DNA of 64,000 nucleotides. Origin: RYN-230 sp963851025 (GTDB lineage: Bacteria; Actinomycetota; Actinomycetes; Streptosporangiales; Streptosporangiaceae). The stretch covers positions 62,001 to 126,000 of the forward strand of contig CAWKOA010000007.1 in assembly GCA_963851025.1 (NCBI GenBank), read 5' to 3'. The notes under the pieces were generated by a model that was given only the letters and a program-made list of their open reading frames with translations, ran no database searches and was not told where the DNA came from. Positions 7,601 to 17,470 of the stretch are shown piece by piece; the stretch's first letter is position 1, and each line of letters starts with the position of its first letter. The position numbers were made by a program, and so were the translations under genes.

Positions 7601-10600
7601 GTGCCTGGCCTGGGAATCTCCTTCCTCGCCCGCCGGGCCAGATCCTCGTGGCTGCTGCTGGCCTGCGTCGCGGCCACGGTCCTGCTCGCCACCGGGCTGG
7701 CGGCCGCGGCTGTGGACGTTCGCCGCCGCGGTGATCCCGCCCGGAGCGCAGAGCATCCTCGCCGCCCCGCAGGGCCGGGTGATCGGGCTCAGCGGCGTGG
7801 TGGACGACGCCGGGCAGGCGGCCACCGACGCGCGCCAGATCCGTGCCTCGCTGCGCAAGGCCTGGCCGGGGATCGGCTACCAGATGGAAGGCGCGCTGTG
7901 GGCGAACCCGATCACGCTCTCGCCGCCCCGGGCCGTCCGCGCCGAGCCGAGCCCGGTTCTGGGACTTCCGCCCCCGGTCGACTGGCAGATCCAGGTCGCG
8001 GCGCTGGCCGGGATCGGCGCCCAGACGGCGCTGACCGCCGGGACATGGCCAGGCCCGCCGCACCCCGGCCGCCCGCTCCCGGTCGCGCTGCCGGTGGCCG
8101 TGGCCAGCCGGCTGCACGTGACGCCTGGCTCGGTGCTGAGAGCCGCCGCCCGGTCCGGCCCGGCCGCGGCCGGGTTGCGCGTCACCGGCCTGTTCCGGCT
8201 CAGGAACCCGGCGTCGCCGTACTGGGCGCTGGACCAGGTGCCCGTCTCCGGCTTCGCCGCCAGTGCCATCCCGGGGGCACGGCCCCCCGGGTTCCCTCGT
8301 CGACATACGGCCCCGCGGTGGTGAGCCCCGCGGCGTTCCGCAGCGGCGTCGACCGCGCGCCAGGCCTCGTGGTTCGTGCTCCCGCCGGCGCCGGGCATGG
8401 CCCGGCAGGACATCGGCGCGCTGGCCGGCCGGCACCAGCCAGGTGGTGACGAAGCTGACCACCTTGATCCTCCCGTCCGGGCTGCAGGTGACCACGCGCC
8501 TGCCGCAGCTGCTGGCCGGCATCGCCAGCAACATGGTGCTGGCCAGGTCGCTGTTCACGATCGGCGCGCTGGAGCTGCTGCTCGTCGCGGCGGCGGCGCT
8601 GGTGCTGGCCGCGCGGCTGCTGGCCAGCCTGCGGGACGAGGAGTCCGCGCTGCTGCGGGCGCGCGGCGCCACCCGGTGGCAGCTGACGCGGCCGGTGCTG
8701 GCCGAGGCGCTGGTCATCGGCGCCGTGGCCAGCGTGGCCGGGGTGCTGGCCGGCGTGCGCCTCACCGGCGCGGCGGCCAGCGCGGGCCAGCTGCGCCTGG
8801 ACAGCTACCAGGCCAGCCGGATCAGCTCGCTGGCGTGGCTGTCGGCTCTGGCCATGCTGGCGCTGTGCGTCGCGGTGATGGCCTGGCCGGCCCTGCGCGC
8901 CGGGACCCCTGATGCGGCCCGGATCCGCCAGGGCCGGCAGGCCCGGCTCGCGGGGGTCGCCTGGGCGGGCGGCGATCTGGCCGTGGTGGCGCTCGCGGCG
9001 CTCGCGGTGTGGCAGCTGCGCGGCTATTCGGCGGTCGCGCATCCGGCGGCGGGGTCACTCGGGATCGATCCCGTGGTCGCCGTCGCTCCCGCGCTCGCGC
9101 TGGCCGGGGTCGCGCTCGTGCCGCTCCGTACGCTGCCGCTGCTGGCCAGGCTGGCCGACGGGGCCACCGAGCGCGGCAGGCGGCTGGCCGCCGCCATGGT
9201 GAGCTGGCAGATCGGCAGGCGGCCGATCCGCCAGGCCGGGACCGGTCCTGCTCGTCGTCGTCGCGACGGCCACCACCACGCTGGCGCTGGCCGGGTGGCG
9301 GAGCTGGCAGCAGTCGGCGGCGGACCAGGCCGCGTTCGCGGTTGGCTCGGACGTGCGGGTGGACGCCACGGCCGGCGGTACCGCTGGACCCCAGGGCGAT
9401 CACCGGGGAGCCGGGGGTCACCGCCGCGACGCCGGCCAGCATCGCCAGCATCGGCCGCGGGGGCCAGCTGATCGCCCTGGGCGCGGCCACGGCGGGCCAG
9501 GCGATCCTGCTCCGCCCCGACCTGTCGCCGGCTTCCGCTGAGCTCGCTGTGGCGGAGCATCATCCCGCGGCGGCCGCCGGGGCTGGCGCTCCCCGGCCGG
9601 CCGGGCCGGCTGCAGATCCTCGCGGCGCTCGGGGCGGGCCCGGGCACCAGCGCGGCGGCGCTGCGGAGGGAACTCGGCTCAGTCACCGTCACGGCCCTGG
9701 TCCAGGATGCCGACGGCGTCAGCTACCCGCTGCCCGCCGGGGCGCTGCCCGCCGACGGCCAGCGGCATGCCCTGGTCGTCCCGCTGCCCGGCCCGCGGCA
9801 GGCCAGCTACCCGCTGCGGCTGCTCAGCCTCTCCCTCACCTATGTCCTGCCGCCGTACCACCCGGCGAGCCCGCTGGCCGCCCCGGCCGCCAACCTCAGC
9901 ATCTACTCCCTCGCGGTGGCCGGGACGGCCCAGCGGCCCGTTCGGCCGGCCGTTCAGCCACGGCGCCGCCCTGGCGGCGTGGCAGGCCGCGGGATCCTCG
10001 CCGTACGTGCCGACCGGGCCGGCGGGCGCGTTCGAGACGTCGCCGCCATCGGACGGCGCACGGCCCGCGATCCTGAGCTGGCACGGCGCCGCCGGGGGAA
10101 GCCAGCAACTCACGTTCGATACCGGGCACGATCCGTCGGTATCGATCATGAACAACGAGCTCCTCGCTCCCCAGAGCATCACCGGGCAGGTCGGGATCAC
10201 GGCGCAGCCGCCGTCTCGGGTTCGTCCCGGCCATCGCCACCAGCGGTTACCTGGCGGCCAGCCGGCTGCATACCGGATCGACCGTCTCGGTCCCGGTCGG
10301 CGGATTCCCGGTCCCGGTCCGGATCGTGGCCTCGGTGGCCAGGTTCCCGACGGTGTTCGGGCGGAACCGGGCGCTGATTGCCGACCTCGGGGCCATCAGC
10401 GACGTGCTCGCCGCCGACCAGGGAGCGCCCTTGCCGGTGACCAGCGTGTGGCTGCGCACCCGTGGCGGCCGGGTACCGCACGTGCCGGCCGGGGCTGTCC
10501 GTCGCCGACCGCGCCCGCCAGCAGGCGGCCCTGCTGCACAATCCGCTGCTGAAGGCGCCCAGGCAGGCCATGCTGGCCATCGGGGCGGCGGCGCTGCTGC

Positions 10601-10976
10601 TCGGCGTGCTCGGGCTCTCGGTCAGCGTCGCGGCGAGCCTGCGCACGCGGCGGACGCAGAGCGCGGTGCTGGCCGCGCTGGGGGTGGGCCAGCGAGCCCA
10701 GGCCGGCTCAGCTGTGCCTGGAGCAGTTCGCGCTCAGCGTCCCGGCCGCGGCCGTGGGCCTGCTCGCCGGTATCGGCCTGGCCCGGCTGGTGGTGCCCGC
10801 GATCACGCTGAGCACTGGTGCGACGGAGCCCGGTGCCGCCGGCCCTGGCGGTACTGCCGCTCGGCCAGGCCATCGCCCTGGCCCTGATCATCGCGGCCCT
10901 GCCGGTCGCCGCCGCCGCCCTGTCCGTCGCCCGCAGGCCGGACCCGGCCGCGCAGTTGCGCGCGGAGGCGAGATGA
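7601..10976 (+). pseudogene. FtsX-like ABC permease, many frameshifts
   Basis: The N-terminal piece (GTG 7601: PGLGISFLARRARSSWLLLA, then membrane residues) is followed in other frames by a periplasmic region (GYQMEGALWANPITLS; RLHVTPGSVLRAAARSG) and by the longest piece, near 8440-9240, with several helices and the FtsX hallmark ESALLRARGATRWQL. Later pieces include SLTYVLPPYHPASPL near 9830 and a C-terminal FtsX block near 10560-10976 (AMLAIGAAALLLGVLGLSVS; QSAVLAALGVG) ending ARRPDPAAQLRAEAR. At least eight frame changes are needed. It would form the channel subunit with the ATPase at 6759. The stop overlaps the next start by four bases. Confidence 0.7.
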
Positions 10977-13699
10977 GGACGCCGTGGCGGCGGCTGCGCG
11001 CCGCCTGGATCACGCTGACCGGCACCGGGGCGGCCGCCAGCGTCGCGTTCGGCCTGCTCGTGTTGGCCTCCGTGCTGGCCAGCCTGGCGATTCCGCGGGA
11101 CAGCACCGGCCTGCGCACCGGGGCACTGCGGCACACGGTCGCGGCTTCGCCGCTCGACAGCGCCGTCGTCGGGACGATCGGCCTGCTGACGGCGTCGGCT
11201 GCATTCGGCCAGAGCGCGGGCGAGAGTCCGGCCCCCGAGATCGCCGCGATCGGCGCGCGCCTGCGGTCGCGGCTGGCCGCGACCGGGATGCCGATAGCCA
11301 GCGACCCGCCTGCATGGTCCGGCCTGACCTCAGGCTACGGGCCGGTGACCGGGGCGGCCCGCGCCGCCGGGCGCGGGCAGCCGCAGTTCGAGGTGACCTA
11401 CCGCACGGCGACTGGCCCGCTACAGCCACCTCGTGGCCGGGCGCCTGCCGTCCGCCGTTCAGGGGGCCGTGGTGCAGGCCGCGGTGACCACCGCCACCGC
11501 GGCCAGGTTCGGCCTGCGGGTCGGCACCCGCCTCAGCATGGGCCCGACGGTGCGGCTGGTGATCACGGGGATCATCCGGCCGCTGCACCCGGCGGCCGAC
11601 TTCTGGACCGACGATCCCGCGGTGGCCCGGCCGACGCTGATCGCGGGCACGTCGTCCGAAGCCCGCGCACTGGGCCGGGGCGCTGTTCATCGGCGCCGGC
11701 GGGCTCCCGCTGGCCGTATCCGGCCTCAACGACAGTCTCATGCTGCTCAGCTGGGTGGTCCCGGCCGACCTCGGCCGGCTCACCGCGGACCAGGCGGGCG
11801 CGGTGCGGGCGGGCATCAGCGGCCTGACCTCCTCGGGGCTGCTGATCGCCACCGCGGGCCGGCGCAACGTGCCAGTGCGCCCGCCCCCGGTCACGGTGGC
11901 GGTCAACTCACAGGTTCCGGCGATCCTCACCCCGTTCGTCACTGCGGACCATGCCGTTGCTCCCGTGCTCGGGCTGCTGTATGTCAGCCTGGCCGTCATG
12001 GGCGCGGTGGTGGTGCTGCTCGGCGCCCGGCTGGTGGCGCAGCGCCGCGCCGCGGAGTTCACGCTCATGCGGGCGCGCGGCGCGGCGCTGCACCAGCTTG
12101 GCTGGCTGGTCCTGCGGGCCAGCGTGGTCATCGCCGTGGCCGCCGGGGCGCTGGCCGCGCTGCTCGCCATCAGCCTGACCCCCGGCGGCGGCAATCGCGT
12201 GAGCTGGTGGCTGGCCGGCGTCACGATCGCGGTGACGCTGGCCGGGCCGGTGCTGATGAGCGTGGCCCCGCAACGGGCGGCGGCTCCGGCCACCGGCAGG
12301 CCGGCCAGCCGGGCCAGCGGGCGGGCGCGCGCGGCCCGGCGGATCGTGCTCGAGGCGGTGCTGGTCGCCGCGGCGATCGGCGGGCTCATCGTGCTGCGGA
12401 AGCAGGGCCTGTCCGCCGGGAACCCGTCCCTGTACCCGAGCGCGGCGCCCGTGCTCCTCGCCATCCCGGTGGCCGTCATCGTGCTGCGCTGCTACCCGCC
12501 CGCCGCCCGCGCCCTGGCCCGGATCGCGGGCCGGTCGCGCGGGGTGGCCGCGTTCGTCGGGCTGGCGCGGGCCACCCGCACCCCGCCCGGCGCCGCCTTG
12601 CCGGCGTTCGCCCTCGTGCTGGTGCTCACCATGGTGGCGTTCCCCGCCATGATCAGCGCTTCGGTTACCCGTGGCCAGGTGGCCGAATCCTGGCGGCAGG
12701 TCGGCGCCGACGCGATCATCGAGGCCCCCGTCCGCGCGGTGATTCCCCCGGCGCTGCAGCGCCAGATCGCCTCCCTGCCGGGAGTTGCCTCCGCCGCGAC
12801 CGGGGTGGTCACCGCCTCGGCGCTGCCGGCCACCGGGCAGGAGCTGACCGCGGTGTTCGTCAGCCCGGCCCGGTATGCGGCGGTGACCGGCCAGGCGCCC
12901 GGGCGTACGGTTCCCGCTGGCCGCGCTGTCGGGGACGGCCGCGCGCGGTGCCGCGGCCGTGCCCGCGGTCGCCAACGCCGCGGCCGCCCAGCTCGTCGGC
13001 GCGGCACCGGCGCAGCTCAGCCTGGACAGCACCCAGACCATCACGATCCGGGTGGCCGGCCGGATCGGCGGTGTCCCCGGCGTCGGCGCCGACGCGGTCG
13101 TGGTGCTGCCCCTGCAGGCCCTCGGGTCACCCCCGCCCGCGCCGAACCTCATGCTGGTGGACGGGTCCGGGCTGGATACGGCCCAGCTGCGCGCGGACGT
13201 CAGCCGCGCGCTGCCGGGCGGGACGGTCACGCTGCGCGCCGCGGCCCTCGCCGCGATCACCGGAGCACCGGTACCACAGGCGGCGCAGGTGGCCCTGGCG
13301 CAGGGGATGGCCGCGGCGGCCGGGTTCGGCGCGCTGGTCCTGCTGCTGTCGCTGCTGCTCAGCGCGCGAACCCGGGACATGACGCTGGCGCGGATGGCGA
13401 CGATGGGGCTGCGGCGCTGGCAGGCCCAGCTGCTGGCGGCGGCCGAGACGCTCCCCCCGGTCGTCGCCGCCGCCATCGGGGGCATCGCCTGCGCCTGGCT
13501 GCTTGTGCCGCTGGTCGGGCCGTCGGTGAACCTGGCCGCCTTCACCGGGGCCGGCCCAGGCATCGCGGTGGTGTCCGCCCCGTTCCCGCTGGTCGCCTCG
13601 GCCATCGGGCTGGTGCTGGCCGCGCTGCTCGTCCTGGCGGCCCAGGCCGTGGTCACCTACCGCCGCGGCAGCGCCCGGGCGCTGCGGATCGATGATTGA
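10973..13699 (+). pseudogene. Second FtsX-like ABC permease, about three frameshifts
   Basis: ATG at 10973 overlaps the previous stop. The N-terminus has one helix (ASVAFGLLVLASVLASLAIP) and an outer domain; frame changes fall near 11420, 11680 and 12910. The longest frame (about 11690-12910) has the FtsX core with RRAAEFTLMRARGAALHQLG and several helices, and the last frame ends with a further FtsX block (ARTRDMTLARMATMGLRRWQ) and four helices, closing RRGSARALRIDD. About 900 residues in total, as expected for double-FtsX permeases of actinomycetes. It is likely the partner of the first permease in one exporter. Confidence 0.75.
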
Positions 13700-13714
13700 A
13701 GGGAGCCCAGGCAG

Positions 13715-14701
13715 ATGACCGAGTCCGGCCGCACCGCCCCGCCGCCCGCCGGGGGTGGCAGGCCTGCCGAACGTATCCCGGACGACCAGCCCCCCACCGG
13801 CGCAGACGCGATGATCGTCTGTGACCGGCTGGTCCGGATCTACTCCGGGGACGGCATCGAAGTGCAGGCCCTGCAAGGGCTGGACCTGATGCTCGCCGAG
13901 GGCGAGCTGACCGCGCTGATCGGCGCGGCGGGCAGCGGCAAATCCACGCTGATGAACATCCTCGCCGGGCTGGACACGCCGACGGCGGGGGCGGTGTGGG
14001 TGGCCGGCCACAACCTGGGCGCGATGACCGGCAAAGCGCGGCTCGCCTACCGGCGGAGCACCGTCGGCTTCATCTGGCAGCAGACGTCGCGGAACCTGCT
14101 GCCCTACCTGACGGCCCGGCAGAACGTGGTGCTGCCGATGCGGTTCACCCGGCTTGGCCGCCGGGAGCGGCTGCGCCGCGCCAGCTTCCTGCTCGAGACC
14201 CTGGGCATCGCGTACTGCGCCGACCGGACACCGGACCGCATGTCCGGCGGTGAGCAGCAGCGAGCCGCCATCGCCGCGGCCCTGGCGAACCAGCCGAGGG
14301 TGCTGCTGGCCGACGAGCCCACCGGAGAGCTGGACTCGGCCACCGCCCAGGAGGTCTTCTCCGCCCTGCAGACCGCCAATACCGAACTCGGCGTCACGGT
14401 GCTGGTGGTCACCCACGACCCGGCCGTATCGTCGCAAGTCCGCCGGACGATCGCCATCCGGGACGGCCGGACGAGCAGCGAGACCATCCGGCACGCGGCC
14501 ACCGACGAGCACGGCCAGACCGCGCTGCACGCGCGTGAGTACGCGACGCTGGACCGTGCGGGCCGGATCCAGCTCCCGCGCGAGATGACCACGCGCCTGC
14601 GCATGCGGCACCGGGTCCAGCTGCAGGAGGAGGCCGACCACATCGGCGTCTGGCCGGACCAGGCCGCCCGGGAACGGGACGACCGCACACCGGATTCGTA
14701 A
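13715..14701 (+). CDS. ABC transporter ATP-binding protein with AbrB-like C-terminal tail
   Basis: A 328-residue ATPase: Walker A GAAGSGKST (70-78), Q-loop near 122-123, signature MSGGEQQR (176-183), Walker B VLLADE (196-201), H-loop VVTHDP (231-236). After the ATPase core, residues 276-315 (YATLDRAGRIQLPREMTTRL, then VQLQEEADHIGVWPD) look like a swapped-hairpin AbrB/SpoVT-type element. It follows the permeases by 15 bases with a GGGAG ribosome site, so it probably serves the same exporter or a separate permease now lost. Why the locus keeps two ATPases is not clear. Confidence 0.85.
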   Translation: MTESGRTAPPPAGGGRPAERIPDDQPPTGADAMIVCDRLVRIYSGDGIEVQALQGLDLMLAEGELTALIGAAGSGKSTLMNILAGLDTPTAGAVWVAGHNLGAMTGKARLAYRRSTVGFIWQQTSRNLLPYLTARQNVVLPMRFTRLGRRERLRRASFLLETLGIAYCADRTPDRMSGGEQQRAAIAAALANQPRVLLADEPTGELDSATAQEVFSALQTANTELGVTVLVVTHDPAVSSQVRRTIAIRDGRTSSETIRHAATDEHGQTALHAREYATLDRAGRIQLPREMTTRLRMRHRVQLQEEADHIGVWPDQAARERDDRTPDS

Positions 14702-14730
14702 GCACCCGCTGTTCTCACGGTCCCCCGGGC

Positions 14731-14766
14731 CTGCCTGATCCTGGTCTGCCTGATCCTGGTCTGCCT
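14731..14766. repeat. Short tandem repeat, 15-base unit
   Basis: CTGCCTGATCCTGGT occurs twice in a row (14731-14745, 14746-14760), then CTGCCT. It sits between the convergent ATPase and peptidase genes and touches the peptidase stop codon. Confidence 0.7.
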
Positions 14767-16189
14767 AGCGCCGGGCCAGCAGGGGGATGAGCACCTGCGC
14801 GTCGGGGCTGCCCCAGCCCGTTACCGGATCCCATCCGGGACCGGCGTGGTACTGGTAGCTGACGGGGCCGAGCGTCAGGTTGTTCCCGGTCGTTACGTCG
14901 TGGAAGGCCTTGTGGTAACGGCCGCCGCGGGCGAGGCGGTAGATGGCGGGATCGACGAAGCCGAGGTCGTGATGGGCGTCCTGGCCGGCCAGCGCCATGA
15001 GTCCCGCCCATAGCGCCGTGGCGGCGCTGGTGCCGGGGGCCGTGTTGACCGCTGACTGGCTGCCGCTGACCAGGACGACCGGCAGGCCGCCCAGCTGATT
15101 GGCGTCGCCGGCCACGTCGGGCACGCCCCTCATCTTCGAGATGCCGGCCACGCCATCCTGATAGGCGGGGCGGGAGTACCGGTGGCTGAAGCCGCCCCCC
15201 GATGCCCCGGGGGTCACGCTGAAGCTGCCGGTCGCGCCGTTCCAGGTGGTCTCGCTGGCGTAGCTGCCCGTCACGGGGTTCGCGGTCAGTGTGGTGCCGC
15301 CGACGGCCAGCGCGAGCGGGTCGGAGGCGGGCAGGCTGACCTCCCTGACCGGCGAGCCCCCATGAGACTCGCTGACCGCGCCGTTGTCGCCGGAGCCGGC
15401 CACCACCGTGACGTGGTGCGCGGCCGCCCCCCGCAGTGTGCGGTGTATCTCGGACACCTGGGCCTGGCTGAAGAAGTGCTCCCCCAGGCTCCAGCCGATC
15501 GACGCCACATCCGTGCCGGACACGGCGAGCCGCAACGCGGCGATCATGTCCGCGGTCGCGTTCGTGGCGCTGTCCAGGACGTTGGCGGGCAGCAAGACCA
15601 CGCGGAGGGTGGCGGCGGGGGCGACCGTGTGCACGACCTGGAGGTCCTGGACCTCCTCGGCAGACGCCTGCCAGGGCGAGGCTGAGCCGGCCAGGGTGGT
15701 CACGACCTGGATCCGCGCGGGGGGCAGCCGGAACATGCGGTCGAAGGCCGCCATGTCCTTGCGGATGTCGGTGGTAGCCGGGCTCGCATCAGGGGGCGGG
15801 GCGGCCGGAGCAGTGGAGGCCGGAGCGGTGGAGGACTGCGCGGCCGGGACGGTGGAGGCCTGCGCTCCCTGGACGTTGGGCAGCTGCGGAGGGGCCAGGA
15901 CCGTCACTGTCTGGCCGTGGCCGTCGATCCCGCTGTCCAGCAGAGGCTGGATGCCATACGCCACCCGGAACTGGTGCGGGGCGTAGCAGGAGGAGGCCGG
16001 GGGAAGCAGGCAGCTGGAATTCGCGCCAGGCGGCGCGGGCCGGGCCGCCGCGATTGCGGCCGGGTGCCCGGGGCTTCCTGTGCATCCTGCCACCAGGACC
16101 CCGCTCAGGAGCAGCGCGGCCGCGGGCAGGTGCGCTCGCCGTGAGCGGGTCAGCGGCGCAGCGGCGAACTCGGCGTTGTCTGGGCTCAC
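14765..16189 (-). CDS. S53 (sedolisin) family peptidase, lipoprotein
   Basis: The 474-residue protein begins with basic residues, a hydrophobic stretch and a lipobox ending in Cys36 (LVAGC), so it should be a surface-anchored lipoprotein. The S53 domain shows the Glu-Asp pair E178-x3-D182 (EEVQDLQVVHTVAP), the oxyanion Asp268 in GSGDNG, the nucleophile Ser388 in PGTSAATALWAG, and the calcium site (HDVTTGNN, then AGPGWDPVTGWGSP). Known sedolisins are acid-active serine-carboxyl peptidases. The usual long propeptide is absent, and residues 106-136 are a Ser/Thr/Ala/Pro-rich insert. The leaderless GTG lies behind the third copy of the ECF-type promoter. Confidence 0.88.
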   Translation of the reverse strand: MSPDNAEFAAAPLTRSRRAHLPAAALLLSGVLVAGCTGSPGHPAAIAAARPAPPGANSSCLLPPASSCYAPHQFRVAYGIQPLLDSGIDGHGQTVTVLAPPQLPNVQGAQASTVPAAQSSTAPASTAPAAPPPDASPATTDIRKDMAAFDRMFRLPPARIQVVTTLAGSASPWQASAEEVQDLQVVHTVAPAATLRVVLLPANVLDSATNATADMIAALRLAVSGTDVASIGWSLGEHFFSQAQVSEIHRTLRGAAAHHVTVVAGSGDNGAVSESHGGSPVREVSLPASDPLALAVGGTTLTANPVTGSYASETTWNGATGSFSVTPGASGGGFSHRYSRPAYQDGVAGISKMRGVPDVAGDANQLGGLPVVLVSGSQSAVNTAPGTSAATALWAGLMALAGQDAHHDLGFVDPAIYRLARGGRYHKAFHDVTTGNNLTLGPVSYQYHAGPGWDPVTGWGSPDAQVLIPLLARR

Positions 16190-16224
16190 ACCCGTTAACC
16201 CGCCAGTGACCGCACACGCTTACC
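16189..16224 (-). promoter_or_regulatory. ECF-type promoter with leaderless GTG start, copy 3
   Basis: On the reverse strand: GGTAAGCGT (16224-16216), 16 bases, GTTAAC (16199-16194), four bases, GTG 16189. Geometry is identical to the copies at 5432 and 6724. The first codons (GTGAGCCCAGACAACGCC) also resemble the start of the sigma gene itself. Confidence 0.7.
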
Positions 16225-16266
16225 TCGGCCCGGCCAGATTTCGCGCGCCGGATAGAGGCTGCAGGA

Positions 16267-16794
16267 TCAGCCCCGGGACAGGAACCGCAGGCGGGCCGCC
16301 TGTGCATCCCACGAGTAGATGACCGCGGTCCCGGCGATGACGTCGTGCAGTGCCCGGCGCCGGTCGCCCAGGAGGATGCCCGCGAAACCCAGGCCCAGCA
16401 GCAGGAAACTCAACGGGAGGGCAAGAGTGCGGACGACGGCCTGGCGCCCGCTGGCGTCGGTGCCATCCTCTCGCACGACCCGCACGCCGAACAGCGCCAT
16501 GCCAGCGGTTCTGCCGTTCGCGGCCCAGGAATAGGCGAAGTAGACGAAGGCCCAGGCCGCGTACGCGAGGATCACCCAGATGTTGCCCCTGTGCCAGGCG
16601 ATGTCCTTGCCGGTCAGCACCTTCGCCGCGAATGAGATGGCGGCCAGGGCGAGCAGGAACACGCCGAGGCTGACTCCCATGTCGACGGCGAACGCGGTAA
16701 AACGCGACGCGAAACCGGAGTACTTCCCTTGCAGGCTCTCCCGGATGATGACCGGGGGCCCCGACTGCGGGGCGTCGCCCGCGCGCGCGGTCAT
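16267..16794 (-). CDS. RDD family membrane protein
   Basis: A 175-residue RDD protein with the RDD-type start YSGFASRFTAFAVDMGVSLG, three membrane segments (near 35-60, 72-95 and 125-148) and the conserved C-terminus LGDRRRALHDVIAGTAVIYS. Its ATG overlaps the stop of the upstream repeat-protein gene by four bases (ATGA), so the two are co-translated. Together they match, in order, the single fused protein at 2112-3063. Role in the membrane is unknown; RDD proteins have been linked to ion exchange in some bacteria. Confidence 0.85.
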   Translation of the reverse strand: MTARAGDAPQSGPPVIIRESLQGKYSGFASRFTAFAVDMGVSLGVFLLALAAISFAAKVLTGKDIAWHRGNIWVILAYAAWAFVYFAYSWAANGRTAGMALFGVRVVREDGTDASGRQAVVRTLALPLSFLLLGLGFAGILLGDRRRALHDVIAGTAVIYSWDAQAARLRFLSRG

Positions 16795-17300
16795 GATGCT
16801 GCCCCGGCCCGCAGCCCGTCTGGCGGGCCGGGCGGGCCGGTGTAGGGGCGGCGGCGAAGCCGCCCGATCCAGCGGGCGATGAACTCATCCAGCCCCACGG
16901 TCTGGCTGCGGACCACGTCGAGCGCATCGCTCGCGACCCCGCTGGAGGATCTGGCGATGATGGCACCAAGGTCGGTCTGCTCGACCAGTGCATCGATGTC
17001 GATGCGCTCGACGATGGTGTTCATGTCCACCTGCCCGAGCAGGCGGTCCAGGTCGATCCGGTCCAGCACCCGTTCGATGTCAACCTGGTCCAGCACGGCG
17101 TTCAGATCGACCCGGTCCAGCACCCGTTCGATCTCGACCTGGTCCAGCACGCCGTTCAGATCCACCCGGTCCAGCAGTGCATTCACATCCAGCGCGGAAA
17201 CCACAAGCTCGACCGCACGCTCCGCAACGGCCTGGGCCAGCGCCTCTACGCGCGGGCCCAGCCGGCCGTTCACCGGGCGCGATCGCGCAGACGGGTCCAT
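16791..17300 (-). CDS. Nine-unit nonapeptide-repeat protein, partner of RDD protein
   Basis: From ATG at 17300 the 169-residue product has a helix (17-36), then residues 38-118 as nine 9-residue units (DVNALLDRV, DLNGVLDQV, EIERVLDRV and so on), then VASDALDVVRSQTVGLDEFI and a basic tail. Repeat number and position match the fused paralogue at 2112-3063, including the first unit at residue 38. The hydrophobic/charged spacing suggests a solenoid or extended helical stack. The longer frame to 17465 was rejected because it would cross the palindrome at 17337. No clear ribosome site precedes the ATG. Confidence 0.75.
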   Translation of the reverse strand: MDPSARSRPVNGRLGPRVEALAQAVAERAVELVVSALDVNALLDRVDLNGVLDQVEIERVLDRVDLNAVLDQVDIERVLDRIDLDRLLGQVDMNTIVERIDIDALVEQTDLGAIIARSSSGVASDALDVVRSQTVGLDEFIARWIGRLRRRPYTGPPGPPDGLRAGAAS

Positions 17301-17336
17301 GCAGTGAGTATTACCGCACCTACCCGGGCCCGGATC

Positions 17337-17350
17337 ACCCCTTAAGGGGT
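17337..17350. promoter_or_regulatory. Perfect 14-base palindrome between divergent genes
   Basis: ACCCCTTAAGGGGT is perfectly symmetric, and with flanks (GATC on the left, AATC on the right) the symmetry extends to 22 bases with one mismatched pair. It lies 37 bases upstream of the repeat-protein start and 120 bases upstream of the phosphoesterase gene, so it may be a repressor site. No regulator gene is adjacent. Confidence 0.45.
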
Positions 17351-17470
17351 AATCCTCCAGATCCGGGCGGCGCGAGTATGGAAGCGCAAGCATCCTGGCT
17401 TCCAGCCAACCCGGGGACTCACTATCCCGCATGGGGGCCGCCGCGCTTGGGTAGCTGAGGACCACGGGGG

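Noticed and set aside
6750..8765. Long reverse frame of 671 residues over the ATPase and permease
   Set aside because: It is a shadow of the forward ABC genes, which have clear motifs.
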